DNA from: Zhengitettix transpicula
Lineage: Eukaryota > Arthropoda > Insecta > Orthoptera > Tetrigidae
Direction of reading: 5' to 3'
Length of the DNA stretch: 64,000 bases
NCBI GenBank assembly: GCA_037074705.1
Contig: CM073595.1
Location: forward strand, 72,216,139 to 72,280,138
The position numbers and the translations under genes were made by a program. Of the stretch, positions 1 through 14,850 are shown one piece after another. The stretch's first letter is position 1, and every line of letters starts with the position of its first letter. A model generated the notes under the pieces. That model was given only the letters and a program-made list of their open reading frames with translations. It ran no database searches and had not been told where the DNA came from.

Positions 1-3000
1 GGTCTTGGCCACTCCCAACGTGAGAGTTCAAGTGCAGTTGTACAGATTCCAAGAGATTTAGTGTTCCAGATATTTGACTTCTGCTCACTAGTTACATCTT
101 TGGATACTCTTAAAGTGACTACGTAAAAGCCCAAATTACCAGTATTCACGTTTAAATGGACTTGGTTAGCAAAACGATGGTGGCTTCCTATGAAGAATGA
201 ACTGATATAAGAAAACGGATCTGCACGCACAGTTGTACTGCTTGATCATCAAAATGCTATCAAAAGTGGTCGTACCACTACGCAACTAAATTGAGAAGAA
301 TTTAGCGCCAAGTTACTCATTCCCGATGAAATTATATTATTTGTTGATTCTTTGATTTCCTTGCTGACTGATTCAAAGCAAACCATTCATTTTCAATTTT
401 TAAAATGACTCTACATCATTTTTCTGATTTGACTGAAATCTGTCGTGGAGGCAAATGAGATTGTCGTTGTATCTGGACCGCAGGTCGTAGTCTTTATGTT
501 TTTACTAGATTTTCCGTAAGATGGACACGTAACTTGCTGGAAATCCATACTCACGTGAATTGACAATAACAGGAGGGAACAAATAAATTTTGGAAAAGTT
601 GAAGATATGTGTAATTCTGATTTTTGGTAATTTTAAAAATTGAAAATTAATTATTTGTTTTTTAAAAATATTACATTTATAAATTATTTAACTCAAAAAT
701 TAAAAAAAATTGTGTGTGAAATCATTTTTAAAATGTAAATGCTTCCAAAAATTGTTTTTCTTTGGTCAGATGAATACGGAAAATTGCCGAAAGCTGCGCA
801 AAATTCTAAATTAAAGGTTTTGCAAATGAAGAATTAGTTTTTCATTTCAATGTGATGAGCAGCTGAATTACCCGTAGTGAACAATAATGTCGGCGGATTT
901 GTTAGTATCGTTCGTTTTCGAAGTAAAAACTGACTATTACTTCGCTCGACATAATGAATAATTGCTGAAAATTAGCCGACAGCGGATCCACAGTTAATTT
1001 CCTGGCGCAGGAAACTGTAAATAAGCTTGCTTTATTAGTATGTATAAAGACGAACGTTCCCTTTTCCACGATAAATTACATGAAAACGAGCGAGTTAAAA
1101 ACTGTGCAATTAAGATTCGGAGATAGGGTAACTAACATCTTGTTTAGTAGTTGATCAAATAGTTGAACGGGTACCGTCAGTACGAATCGACATTAGTATC
1201 TCGTCGGTTAGTAAATTCCTATTTTTACCACTATCTATGTGAGAAATCGCACCTAAAATTAAATAATTCGGCTAGTTGGTTATAATTGTTATAATTTCAA
1301 CTCCGCGGGAGAAACTCGCGTTTCCTGTAAATAAGCACTTCCTTCATTCCACGTAATTTTAGTATCATTTTACTAAAGTTAAAATGCTTAGTTTTAGAAA
1401 TAATGGTTTCGAGTTTCTACACCGTTCTCATACGAAACTCATTTCTAAAATAATTTAAGACGAATACCCATAAATTATTTCGTAGCAAATCGTAAATTGA
1501 AAATGTACAAATTGAATTAATTTTGCAGGGAAGGTTTGAGGCCCTTTGTTGTTCTCTTGAATTACATGAATTTTTAATAGCATACCACTTTGTTCGTGCG
1601 AGGACTAATGAAGAATAAATGCAACGATTGCAGGACGTGAGAAGGCTATTCCAAACATCCCAGGGCGCACGACGCGGCGGGGAGGCGCTTTGGAATTCAC
1701 CCCGAAAAACTTTGGCCGTCATCCTGATCGAATTGTCAGATTTTCTCACCTAATGCTAATTGAAACGCCTTTACGGGGGGCGACGAAGCCAACCATATGT
1801 TCCTTTCGTGCCGTCAACCATTTCAGCTTAAATTTATTTCTTTGTTGATGAGAACTGTTCCCTAATTAAATTTAAATATTCTCCAAAACAGTACTTAAAA
1901 AAAGCATTACTTACAACCTTCTACCCGCACAACAGAAATATGAAACAAAATAAGAAAATGATATGATATAAAAATTAATTATTTTCCCACACCCCAACTG
2001 TATAATTTAGTCGACATCAGACACTCAGAAATATTATTTGGACAATTCAAACCAATTTATGATGAATTTTTACATCCTATCAGTTACGGTTTTCTCCACT
2101 TATGTGGGTTTCAATAATGTTATGGGGTGAGGGCGGTGGCATCGCTATCGCGTTATTTAATTCCACGAGGAACTCCTGTACCAGCGATGAGTATAGCAAT
2201 TAATCTTTTGCGATAATATGAATAGTTAATTTCTCAGTTAGACTTATATAAATTTTTATTGTAAATTATATCAGTTATTACATAATATATTCTTCATTGT
2301 TACGAAGAACGCAAACAACGTGTAACATAGCATTTTCAGACAGTCAAAAGTTTGTTAAAATTTGCAAAATAACTTATTCGTACGGAAAATCGAGTGACCA
2401 AGGACGATCAAGTCTGATACGTGCAGTATCTCTGATCGGGAAAATATCGGCGTTGGATTTAAACAATTTCGATTTGTTTTATAAAAATTAATTAGATATT
2501 ATTAAATTCACGTACTTTGCCATAGTTTGGAAAATTAGTTTATGTTGGTCGTGATAACACTGAGGGGAGGTCATAAATGAATATAATATGCGACGGAATG
2601 ATTAGAATGTGAGAGGTAATGAGAATTACCGCTGACGGGTTTTATTATCGGTGAAAAAAATCGTACATAGCTGATCAGTGAAGAAATTGTTTTAAGAGAA
2701 GAAATATAATTATAAAGGATTGAAAACAGTTTATAGAAGTCTTATAAGTATTGAGACGAATATTAGAAACAGAATATATTGAATACTCGCCGCCGCATAT
2801 TGTAGTTAAAGGAGAAATCAATATGGTCTGTATGTTAATCAAATTCTGTTAAAAGACCAAGGATGTTATAGCAGAAAATATTCAATAATTAGTTGACTTG
2901 GCTTTTGATTTTAAAAGTATATTAAGTATTATGTTGGGAAATTGTTATTAAGTATTCATTAATTAATTGTTGGTTTTAATCAAATTTGTTTTTCTTTTAT

Positions 3001-3049
3001 GCTAATTATATGTATATCCTGCATTAGTGTCTTGGGGAAGAATATTCTT
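1..3049. other. AT-rich DNA without recognisable gene
   Basis: Longest frame is 110 codons (1417-1749, minus) with no familiar motif and no coding-like context. Contains only short poly(A)/poly(T) stretches. Confidence 0.7.
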
Positions 3050-3432
3050 CAGCTGATGACGTCAGAGTGACATCAGTTAAATCTAGTGGGAGGCTTAACA
3101 TCCCAGCCCAGGCGGATCTACTGAACTCACACCCCGAAGCAAAGAGTATTATAATATCAGGGTATCGTTAAAAATAAATAAACAATTATAAGTGAAGAAT
3201 TGGGTTTGTGAACAAAGGAAAATTTCGAAGAATCCACACCCACGTGTACCATGAGACTATAAGAGTATAGTGTTCTATTATATAAAATAGTATTAAATAT
3301 GCATTATATTGTAATTTCTGATAAGTTTGTCCGGTAGTTATTAATCTAAAGGTGTGACTAACTGAAAAAGTATTGTAAGTTGATAGTTTTGTTTTAAATA
3401 ATTCAGTTGATATTATTTTCGGGACAGTAATT
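3050..3432 (+). repeat. Dispersed repeat R2, copy 1
   Basis: Begins CAGCTGATGACGTCAG and matches 61804-62193 in the same orientation through GTTAAATCTAGT, CGGATCTACTGAACT, TATAATATCAGGGTATC, TTATATAAAATA and a final GATATTATTTT..GGG-CAGTAAT block. There is no coding frame. The short palindromic TGACGTCA at its start is a possible bZIP site. Element class unknown. Confidence 0.75.
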
Positions 3433-6400
3433 ATTATTTATTTAGCACAACCACTTACCGTTATCTACACAAAGTATAATATATTAAATAATAATATTTC
3501 AATTAATTAAAAATTATTTTGGAATTATAATTAAGTCTTAAAATGGTCGTTAATTGTATTTTATTAAGACTAATAATTTATAAGTCGTCTTTCTCGTGTC
3601 CTTCCGAACTTTCTCGTCCTGATAATGATGTAGTAAGAGCTCAAAGACTTACATCCATGTCTTTTTTTGCAAGACAGTTATTTTCCATGTCAAATTTACT
3701 TTTTTATCCTGCGCTATATTAAGTGAATTTTAAATGAATTTATAATTGTTCTCAAATAATCTTCCCCTTAGTAGATTCTAGAGACTTTCAATTAACTTTT
3801 TCATAATACATGTGCAACATGTATAAAATGTGGTGGATTCTATACGTTTTTAATTACCAGATTCACTTCATATATATTTTTAAAATTGTACCTAAATGCT
3901 TTATATATCTTGATATAATTTTTTAAATTGCAACATAATCGCACAAGAAACGATGTGAAATAATGCGGACTAAACAATGGTACTTGTATTTGAAGTTCAT
4001 ATTGCATCCAATATTTCACCGTAAGGCCTTCCTATTAATTTTAATTTACTACGAATAGCCTGGATGTGCAACAGCGAACTCAAGGTTGTGGTTGGGGAAA
4101 CCCTGGGTTGAGCTGCCTGGCCCCTTTATATACCTGGTATTCGGCCTAAGTTGAACCAAACACCGGCAATTCACAATACCGAGGAGCATCGGCTGGTTTT
4201 TCTAAATGCGTTTACAGAAAATAGTTTCTTTCCTCCGTAGTAAATATTTACTGTCTCCAGATGTTGCAACGTCTGGTGGTTTTCTACTTTTCCAGTACAT
4301 TTTACCGATCATGGGCTTGAACCACAAATCTCTTGGACTTCCAAGGGCATCTTAAATGCAATGAAAGTTTTCGTAAAATGCAAACACTGACTTCACAGGC
4401 CCAACCTCTTTCAAACACTACCAAATGTAGCAGAAAAAGTGTGCATGCCTCAAAGAACTAAGTCCTTTCATTAAATAATGATTGGTTTAAAACGGTACCC
4501 TACAAGTCTGGATGCAATGCACCACATAATCAACGGTGATTTGAACGCGGCGGTAGTTGTGAAATGAGTCGTGTCCGTTGTTCAAGCTTGTAATCCTTTC
4601 GTGGAAGTTGGAGATTTATCTGACCATGTAATCCCCTGCTCAAAAAGTCTTTCGGCGAGACATACAAATAATCACAAAACTCAGAACTGTGATTAGAACT
4701 TGTAGCGTAACCTAGCAGGGAGGCTTCGAAAATTGAGCTCTTCCACCAATTAATTCTCGTAAAGTATGCTTAATAATTATTAATTTAACGAAGCGAATGT
4801 GTAGAAAAAATTGAGGTGTGGTCTGAACTGTGTAAGTCAAATGATATACGAATGTTTGATCTCGAAAGAGAGGCGCTTAATCAACGGAGAAAACAATGTT
4901 TAGTCATAAAAAAAAGGCTTTCCCCAATAATTTACACGACACGTCTTCTTTAGGCCTTTATTTGAATTTCTCAACCATGTTGGCGAAATCTAAACCTTGC
5001 CGACAAACCTAATCCCTTTAATTATATTTAATGGACATAAATGAAATAAATATTAACTCATTTTACATTTCAAAATATTTGTAACTATTCGTCGAGTTCA
5101 TCTGATAGGTTAGCATTAAGCTAGTAGTCCTGTTTTCCTATTTTTAGACTCAATTTTACTCACACGATTGTAAATGACAGCAGATTCTCTCACGGGCTCC
5201 TGCACAATCACAGAATTAGATAAATTCTGAATCATATATGCAATTGTTCGGGGAAATACAAGGCCACTTTACTGCAAAAACTTGCAATTAGAATAATAAG
5301 CGAGGTTAAATCACAGGATAAATAAAATATTAGGTACTCTTTCTCTTATACACAATTCATATATTCGTCGATGTTATTTGTTATCAACACTTACAATAGA
5401 TAAAGAAATAGTCGGTAAACAGACAAAATAATGTGACAAAATAAATATAAAAATATATCACTTTCATTTGTATGTTTATTGGCGACGTCTTTATCTAATT
5501 AGTATACTTTTAATAAAGACGTTTTATATTTTCTCACGTATAATCATTAAATAAAGGAAATTCACATCTATATCAGTTCCACAAAAAGGATGGCGTTTTG
5601 AGGAGTAAAATATTTTTTTAACAAAGAAATAATTTTGTTAAATTTGGATGAGAAATTTACAAGAAATTACAAATGATCAGGAAGATAATTTAAATCTATA
5701 TTGTTCGTAGTTAATATGAATTAAGGTATAGTAACGGTACGCACGAATTATTATGTAATTAAATTAAAAATTAATAATTGTAGTGCTTTTCAAAAATGTA
5801 ACACTGAAACTTCGTCACTGAGAAACTGATTATAAGTTAATAACGAGATGTGACTTGACTCTTTCCATTTCTCCTATAGATAAACCACGGTAAACGACTA
5901 ATTTAATAGTTTCAGTCTATTTGGACAGCTCACGCGTTTCTATTATTTGCGACAGAAGTGTTCCAAACAAAAACAAAAAGTATTCCACGTATGTAATAAG
6001 TATTAATTTTGATTAACGATATATAATTTTTATTTAATTTTCGTATATGAGCGTCAGCGGAGTCGACGTTCGCAGTTGTAAAAAAAAAAGGAGAGAAGAT
6101 TATTCCCTTCTGCGAATTTTAGGGAATTCTGCTCCACGTTTTAGCCGCTCTACAGAACTTAAGAAATTTTTGGACGACCAACATGATTTTCTGACTTTAC
6201 GAGTATTTGTACTGAGTCACGGCAGAGCTTATGACGCAAAAGTAACGCGCGAAAGTTTACTTTGTTTGCTTGTTAGTGCGCCGCCGCTGAAGATTTATTA
6301 CAAGATGAGAATTGTTTGAGGTCCGGCCCAATAATTACACCTCGCCTTCAAAGACAGCTAAGCTCAGAATATCACATCCGCCGGAGGTTTTAATCTGACA

Positions 6401-9400
6401 TTGTTAGCTTTCCTGCTATGGTAATTAGAATTAAGCGTGTCTTCAACTAAACTGGCGAGATTCTTAAGTTAACAGGAATTCAGTGAAAACTAATAATTTG
6501 CCTGTAATGGGATACGTTGTTCTTTCAACAAGACCTTCAATTATGCTAAGATTTACTCGTGCGGCGAGGCGGGGGATGCTAACGACTCTACAGACAACCC
6601 CCGTCTACCTGCGAAACGCCGCCGTGCCCTCCACCTCCCCACCTCTCCGAAAAAAAAATAAAGAAGGGAAAATCTGGTACAAAAACTTCCCGCAGCCTGG
6701 CAGTGCCCTTTCCTTGGACAACGAGAGTCACCACAATTGAACTGTCGCTCGAGAAATTTCATGACAATAATTCTAATTTAATTTCACGACAAATTTTGCA
6801 TATACTTTCCTGGAAGCTACGTATAGGGAAGAAAGAGAATTGCATTTGTAGGGGACCTTTAACAGCTTAAATTTGGGAAACTGAACATCATGAGGATCCG
6901 CTATGAGATCAGAGTTAAGTAGATGTCAGAAAGGTCTACACATTTACCCAACTATGTAACTATTACCCTGGATAGAACCAAATATATACCGACGGATCGA
7001 GAAATTCAACATGGGAACTGGAAGCGCATTCTTTTAATCAGACTCATGATCCACTGCAAACCCTCAACCCAACATCCTCCATCAGCACGGCTTTTTATTA
7101 AAATTTGTGTTACTTGTAAAGAGAAGTCCAACCGTTAGTGCGTCTACTTTTGTCAGGTTTCTACTGTCCGCTTTCACAAATTTCTCTCAATTTTTATAAG
7201 CATGTGACGTCAAAAGGCTTACAGCCAATCACAAAGCGTTTTGGATTACGTGGCCGTACACCAAGACTACGTTTTTCACATTTTTTTTCGGAAAATTGAT
7301 AAAATACTTCACAGTGAAAAAATATTTTTGGATGACATCAAGCTGATGCATATTTATAATACAGTCAAATAGCCTATTGTTATTTAAAGCACACATCCCG
7401 ACTGGAAATGTAGTTTTAAATTATGGAAGGACAAGAAACGTTAGATAGAGCAGACCTGTAGAAGGAGAATAAGTACACAAAGCTTCGCTGATTAGCGGAC
7501 CTTTGGTACAGAACCGCGCAGTTTTGTGGTACCAGGGCACAATGGTGTAGGTACTTTTCGAGTTGTGCCGTATTAGAAATTCAAGATTTTCTGGATACGA
7601 CCGGGTCCGTCCACAATTGAACAATGCCACCATATTTATTAATCGCATGTGAAATTGTCTCGAGGTTATCGGATAGTATAAGCAGAAGAACAAGCGCTCC
7701 ATTGTGTTTTAGTGATGAGTGGCCTTTGTGAGCTGACGACTATCATGATTTCTCAGTCGCTGAATATTCTCTCCCCAATAACCACGGTGTCATCGATCAT
7801 TTGCTCATCTCTTGTTTTTAACTAACTATCCTTTTTTTTAAAAATACTAACGAAATTTTCTGCAAATCTATCCACGTTTTGGTATACATACAAATATACA
7901 TCCTTTTTTATTATATAGATATATTTGCAGCCATCCATTTTTCAGAACTAATGTCAGATTGTAACATTCTCCGATAGGAAGTATCTGACAAAAATGAAGT
8001 CTGGTTATGATGTATCACTTGTTTATGACACAAATAACTTGGCGTTGTTAGTCTTGTGAACTGTTTCACAATTGTACCACCTATATAATTAGGCATCGTA
8101 TTCTAGTAAATTAGAAAAAATAGCTAAGTGAAACGTTCACCTACAGATTGAGGATAGGTCGCAGAATCGTCACAGTGCCTTGGAAGATGCATGCGTAATA
8201 TCCGTCAAACCCTATAAAGGTTTTCGAAACGTTTCCACGCTGTATAAACAACGTGGGAAGTCAAATAAATTAAACAACACGAAATACGATCAATTAGTCT
8301 TGTAAATTTGTTTTTCGCCTCAAGCGAACATACACAACACATTTAACGATCGTTAACTTTAAGCATGCAAGGCAACAGGAGAACCTCAACCTACGATATA
8401 AACCGCAAGCCTCTAAAAGAAAATTTAAACTGAAAGCCACGTCAATTAAACGAACCACATTGTGTAACTTAGATTGCGTATATTTCATCAGGGGTTCATT
8501 TAATTTTTGTATCCAGCGATAAACGTCGACAAGAATTTGTTCTTTACGTGGCTTGACGAATCTGTACAATCGTTGACAACATCTTTCATTATTAACCCTC
8601 CGTTAGTCGCGCCCCCTAAGGTAACGTGGTTGGTCGCGTTAGGTCCACAGGGCGTAAAGTTAATAATTACGTTGCTGATCACTTTTCTTAAATAACTATT
8701 TCAGAAATTATAATAATTTTTACAGAAATTTAACATACGAATTTTAGGCACATATAAGTATAATTCATTCATCAAATTATAGTCTCGAATAGCTAATACT
8801 TGCCATTTTATTCAAAATATTTGTTAAATAAAATTTACTATCTATATAAAATTTTTATTTTCAAAATGACTATATCCTTTCGAATTATAATAATAAAATT
8901 AACAAAACAATTTACGTCTGTTGAAAATAATAATGCTAAAAACGACCTATACATGAGTTAGATGCCAGATAGATGTACGGTTCCAGGGTGCTTAAAATAT
9001 AATTATTTAGAAATGCAGTTAGTTATTTATATGATTAATTTTTCTTGATATTTTAAATTATTCTACTTTTGTGAAAATACTGATGAAATGCTCATAAATA
9101 ATATTTGTACACGTAATATCTTAATCTAAATAATTACATTTTGCGCAAAATAAATATGCTAATCAGAGTTCGTTTCAATGTTTTTTGAATTTTGGACAAG
9201 TCATGAAAAACTTTCACAATTTTCATAACAATATTGTATTGCATTGGTTTTTAGTTTCCGAAGAATTTTCTAAATCTAGTTCGTAAATTTTATGATCAGT
9301 ATCCCAGTCATCAGACCTAGTTCCTAAAATATCTGCAGTTTCCGGTTCATGTGATCATTATTCAATATCGTCGTCTGGTACAAAATGTTTCGTTAACATT

Positions 9401-9736
9401 TCTCTGAGCCATGTAGTTTAAATTGTGTAACTGGATAAATTTTAATTCTTATTGGTGACTGTGAGGTACGCACGCTGGTGATGTTTACGTGTGAAACTTA
9501 CGAGGTTTCGGAAGTTGCCCCCTTAGTTAAATACAGTATCTCTGTGTGTGTACCACGTTGTGCCTCGGAAGGAATAATCAGTGTTAGCGTGTGAACTGCT
9601 TGTGGACCTTTTTTGAATTATTAAATCCCTTGTCTTATTAGAGAATGGGCGAGTAATTTGTTTGCTATTATGTTTTAAAAATTGTATCTTTGTTGACTGT
9701 TCGTAGTTCATTAATTTACTTTACAGAATTTTAAAC
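3433..9736. other. Unannotated AT-rich DNA
   Basis: Short frames only (under 100 codons), none recognised. GC is higher near 6540-6740 and 7420-7720. A hairpin follows GAAACG at 8226-8263 (TTCCACG / CGTGG-GAA), described under findings. Confidence 0.65.
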
Positions 9737-9768
9737 CTTTAGAAGGGTTCAAATTGGTACCGAAACGC
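9737..9768 (+). ncRNA. Weak hammerhead-like motif
   Basis: CTTTAGA, a GG-T-C/GGTACC pairing segment with AAATT loop, then exact GAAAC followed by GCCGG. The first box differs from CTGANGA at two positions. Probably a dead relic if real. Confidence 0.28.
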
Positions 9769-11235
9769 CGGTTTACACAGACCTGTAATAAAAAACTATT
9801 GTCTGTCAAAGGTCGTTTTCATTAATTCACTTTATATATATAAAACAGACGTGAAACATCTGTTAATATATATTTAATGTTGATGATTAAATTAAATCTT
9901 TATTTTATATGAAATGTGTCATTAATTTATAAAATGTCAAAATTAATTTGCGGACTGATCCAGAAGATTATGGCAAACATTAATTTGAATTTTTTTTTGT
10001 GAGGGATTTATTTTTTGAAGAGGCCAAGGAGTTTATAATAGGCTCACTTGCACACGGCCCCCTAAAGCGTTCAGTTTATTGAGTCAATGAATTCGTCAAT
10101 TCGTCGAGAATCGGTTTAGCGACGACAAAGCTATAAGCTGCAAGCTGAATGGCGACCAGGCAGCTGAGGGACCTGCCCATTCAATGCTCGTGCATTTAAC
10201 CACAAAGAGCCAAATAGTTGTTTAAATCCTCACCCGCGGTCCAGGAATTTATCATCGAGCCAAACAGCTTTTCTTTCTTATTTTATTTTCAATTCCCATG
10301 TATGTATGGCGTTGGAGGTTTTTGTGGTGTTAAACATGGCCGACTTTTCTGGTGAGGTGCAGCTTTAACGGAGTGTCTAAGCTGATTCTCAGTTAATTGT
10401 GCCCCGGCGGGGGGTATTGTGGCCCTTAGATAATCTCTTGCCGGTCATAGGATGCACCACAAGCAGCTGTTCCCCCCCAACAACCTTCTTACTTCGGCGG
10501 CCAGAACACCACCGCATAGAAATCGAATTATTACAAAAGGCGAAACAAGTCATAATTCAATTGTCATTGAGTCGCTTGTGTCGACGCCCTCGCCGGCGCG
10601 AACGCACGTCTTTTAACTTATTTCTGTGTGGAAGGGGAGGGGGGAGTGCAGACAGCTGGTTCGTAATTAAAATGAGACTCTGAAGCAGATACAAGAACCT
10701 CGAGGAATAATTCAAACCGTAATGGTAACAGCGGTGAGGATCTAAATATTAATAGATGGTCCATTGTTATTACAACGTGTATGCCGAGATACGAAATGAG
10801 TTTATGTATTATGCATATAAACTGGGTTCCTTGACCTATCTAAAATCACTAGAAACCTTGATATTGTAGTCTGGTTTAAATACAGTTCACGTAGTTTACT
10901 TTAAATAATGTCTCTTTTATTGGTATGAAAGCATACAAGCCTACTAAATTTTGCGCCCAGTTATATCTCAAGCTTATTTTTCCTATTTTGTTAAATCAGT
11001 CTCATACTTGTCTAAAATTAAGTGCACGTTTTATTAGTCATCAAGTGATATGATTGAATTTATTAATTCTGCAATTCGAGTTGCACTCGGTGGCAGTTAC
11101 AAACAATATGAAAAAATAACAAATATAAATAAAAATCATACACACAAATTTACGTAATGAGTTTCTGACAAATAAACTGAAAATATCCATTGTTTACACT
11201 TTCACTACACTAACACGGTCACTTCCTTATTCTTC
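9769..11235. other. Noncoding; GC-richer island 10060-10690
   Basis: The island contains AACCACA (Runt-like), AGATAA (GATA-like) and a CpG-rich stretch at 10575-10610. No ORF with family resemblance. Possible regulatory DNA. Confidence 0.35.
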
Positions 11236-11619
11236 CCTGGAAACTTTAACGTTACGAGGAAATGTTTCAATAAGTTCTCCAGGTAAGTTGTTCCAATCCC
11301 TCACACTCCAGTTTGAGAACGAAAATTTTCCGATTATGGTTATATTTAAAAATCACGATCCCCTCTATTATAATAATTTATGTTCTACCAACCGTGATGC
11401 AATATCCTCCCCGGATGTTTGTCCTAAATATGCTTTAAGAAGCGCACCGAGACGTGAATTTTGCCGTCGTTTTTCTAACATTTTCCAACGTAATTGTTGA
11501 ACTTCCTCGTGTCCATGACCAGGACTCCGATTAACAAACTTTGCCGCTCTCCTTTCTATTATTTCCAGCATATATGGATGGTTACGCATTTTTTTAAGCT
11601 TTGAGTAACAGAACTCCAA
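11236..11619 (-). pseudogene. C-terminal fragment of another LINE reverse transcriptase, with in-frame stops
   Basis: The minus strand reads MLEIIERRAAKFVNRSPG, then QLRWKMLEKRRQNSRLGALLKAY, ending at two stops near 11368. The same frame continues through the stops into FSFSNWSVRDWNNLPGELIETFP (about 11300-11245). The order (QRRAA-F, W--LE-RR---RL, then dWN-LP) is the standard end of CR1/I-like LINE polymerases. Three stop codons interrupt it, so it is dead. It differs clearly in sequence from the 29.0-29.5 kb fragment and is thus a separate lineage. Confidence 0.8.
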
Positions 11620-14600
11620 TAGAATTTATATGTGATATACTTCGGTTAATATAACCACTTGATGTTGACAGTTGAAATAAGCTCATACAACCTTAAGACG
11701 GTCAGCGATTTTAAATAAGCTTATTTTATCTGGTAGGTTTTGGCCTTAGTTGGTCACCTTCAACTGAATATCAGAAAAAAAATATTTACGTAACAAAGCT
11801 ACGAGGTAAAATATGCTTATTTAAAACCAGTGACTGTCTTACAGTTATATCATCTTATGTGCGATACATTGAATCAGTTATTTTGGAGATACTCATTGAT
11901 TTTAATGTTAATGTTTAAATTACATAATTTTTTATTTAGTTTCTTTTGTATTTAGTTTCGAAGTGCATGCAAACGTCGTAATACATAAAATTCATAATTA
12001 AATAATTTAAGAAGGGAGCAATAAAAATGTTAATAGTATTATTAATAAAACCCTTTATTAACAGTCGCATATAAAATTAAGTTAAAGCCTTTCTAATTAT
12101 TTACGGACGTTGTTGTGGACGATACAACACGACCAGTCAGTGCAGGTTCTATTTGTAAACAATAGAAATGGTCACACAAACCGTATTTCGTAATCAGATG
12201 GTCTGCGAAAATTTATTAAATAAATTTATCAGGTATGCAAAATATAATTGAATCTTTGTGACACAAAGTATTAACATATAAATGCACATAATTTAATATA
12301 ATCTTGTACTTCAAAATTTTACAGATGAATATGGTTAAAATTAACTGAATGCTCCTGACTGAATTTTAATCTCGACATTATGTACGTAACATTGAAATAA
12401 AATTTATGTGACTGTTGATAAAGGGTATTATTATTTATAGTAAAATATGTCATTTATCGGTTAATTAGACAAATATCAATAGTATATATTTTTTACATAT
12501 TATACACGAGTGTACAATACAGTAAATCCCACAGAATATAGTCACTCCGGCCAGGGAACACAATGACAAACGATGTAAATCTTCCACAAATTTGAAAGAC
12601 TTCTTCACTCCAGGCAATGGAAAAAATTGAGAAAGGAAGGAAATAAAAATTGAACAATAAGATTGTTGAATAAATAAAACTATATAGAAATTAGAGGCTG
12701 AAAGTACCTTATTGTTTATTTGTTTAATTTTTACAATTGTAAATACTTTTATTATATTATTATCACAACTGTAAAGTCTCCGGACTAAAAGTTAATTTTA
12801 ATAAAAAAAAAAAGAGGTTCAATGCTTTAACAGAAACTACATTTAACTTATGAGATTGTTTACGCTATTTAAAATCCAAAACTTTTTCAAACAGATCCCT
12901 GAGATGTTACGCACGTCGGTTCTTGTTCAACCTATAGCTAGACGACTTTGACATATATTACCTAAATCATTACAATTAGAAGTGGATTTAATTTGAATTT
13001 CTGGTATCGGTGGTGTAGTAAGAAAAAACGCAAGATCCTGGTCGTCACAAGCGAATATTATGTATAGGTCAAAAACGTTATCAATGAAATCAATAATATA
13101 AGTATAAAGTTAATTAAATATTTATTCAATCGTAAGTTGAAGACAGTCATATGATAGCATTAATAAGTCGTATAATATAATACGCCAACAAGAGCAGGAA
13201 TTTAATATTTTCCGTACATTAAATATCGGAAAGCCGAATTTAAAGCTACAAAATGAAAACTTGCGCACGGTAACTAGACTTACAAAAATTAAATCATATT
13301 AATTTGCATCAATTCACGTGATAACTTGTAAGAAGAAAATTTTCCAAACACGGACACCTGTTTCAACACGAAAAAGGTAAAATTCAAGGGAGATTATTTG
13401 TTAAGAAGCACCGGCAAGCTGCCACTGAATCACAATAGATTTATTAAAATTTTTCGCGAAAATCAGGAAAGGATAAATCGTAAATCATATAAACATGACA
13501 AATAAATGAAGTAAAAGTAAAAAAATAAGGTCAAAATGGTGCGCGTGTTTTTATTTCTGGGATGCCGGCATTTAATAACATCAGAAATTTATTTTCAGTT
13601 TCCTTTAAATAGTGTTAACATAGAGAAACACTACACGACATACTAAACTTTATTGTATGTAAAACTGTGCTAGCTAACAATACGATTTTTAAAAAAGAAA
13701 GTCAACAAATGAATGGAATTAGTTACCTCACGAAGGAAGAACTTTTTTTGGAATCCTAGTTCTCCGTGATTGAGATACTAACAGGTTAATTTGATATTGT
13801 TTCAAAATGGCATTAATTTCCTCCCAAATTTGATAGCTTGATGTGAATGCCATATGAATTTCTTTAACGGATCCATATTCTACGCGTTTCCTTCTAAGTT
13901 AACAGTGCGACGAGACGCTTGAACGAATGTCTCTGTGAACGTCGCTGAAGATATTTTTAATATTTATGTTAATTCATCTTCCCCTCACTGCAGTTATTAC
14001 TATCTTCATATTAGAATATTCTCAGGTTTACCTAATTTGTAATAGTGAATTACAGATAATAGAAATTAATTTTTAATTTCTTCCTAGGATCTGTAAGGTA
14101 TGAGCCAAATTCAGTCGTTCGGCATCCAAAGTATAATAAGGTGACCTCTTGCACACGACAGGATGCCCTTTGTTACAGAGGAGTACCTTTTGAAGGGGGA
14201 GGGCAAAAAAATAATACCCATTACGCAGAGTGGGTAATTTCTATGCAAAAGATAAACTCGAGTAGAGAGACAAATTCTTATACGCGCGACATTTCCGTGC
14301 CTCTCAAAGCCTTGTTTCAAGTTTTCGCTCACACAAAACTTTGTTCATCAGTAAATTGGAAAGGCTTTTGACATGCAAATTCGCTGGCAGGCAGTAGCTG
14401 AGTATTATGTATACACACGGCTGCCGAGTACGCATTATGCGCGTGTGGGCCGATGCATACACCGCCGGGATTTTTCAATGTTTGCATTAGCGTCTTCGAA
14501 ATGGAACGTGTGGCCAGCTGCGGACTCCCACGGAGATCAATTCGCTTTCCATGTTTTGCGGGAACAAGGACGGATAAAAAGGGTCCCGCAGGAATCACTG

Positions 14601-14850
14601 ACATACATTTTGCTGTCTCCATGAGGTGATTGGAAGGTCATTTTGAGCTTGACGGACAATTCGCTAAATGCTGGAATGTTGTGAACGGTGGCAGGCCTCA
14701 CCACCGATGAAATCCTCAACGGGCCGATTTTACAACAGAAAAAACTTATTATTATATTTAAATATTTGATTAAGAAGATAAAACATTATGAAAACCTGTT
14801 AAAGACACTAGCATATTGTTCAGAGAAATTTATTAACGTACATATTTAAG
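11620..14850. other. AT-rich DNA, then GC-richer island 14100-14730
   Basis: No gene. The island has several overlapping frames on both strands (up to 97 codons), none with motifs, as expected where stops are scarce in higher-GC DNA. Confidence 0.5.

Noticed and set aside
1417..1749. 110-codon minus-strand frame
   Set aside because: No recognisable domain, no neighbouring signal, and length is within chance for a window this long.
3051..3080. CTGATGA at the start of R2 as a hammerhead box
   Set aside because: No GAAAC follows in either R2 copy; TGACGTCA is a simple palindrome.
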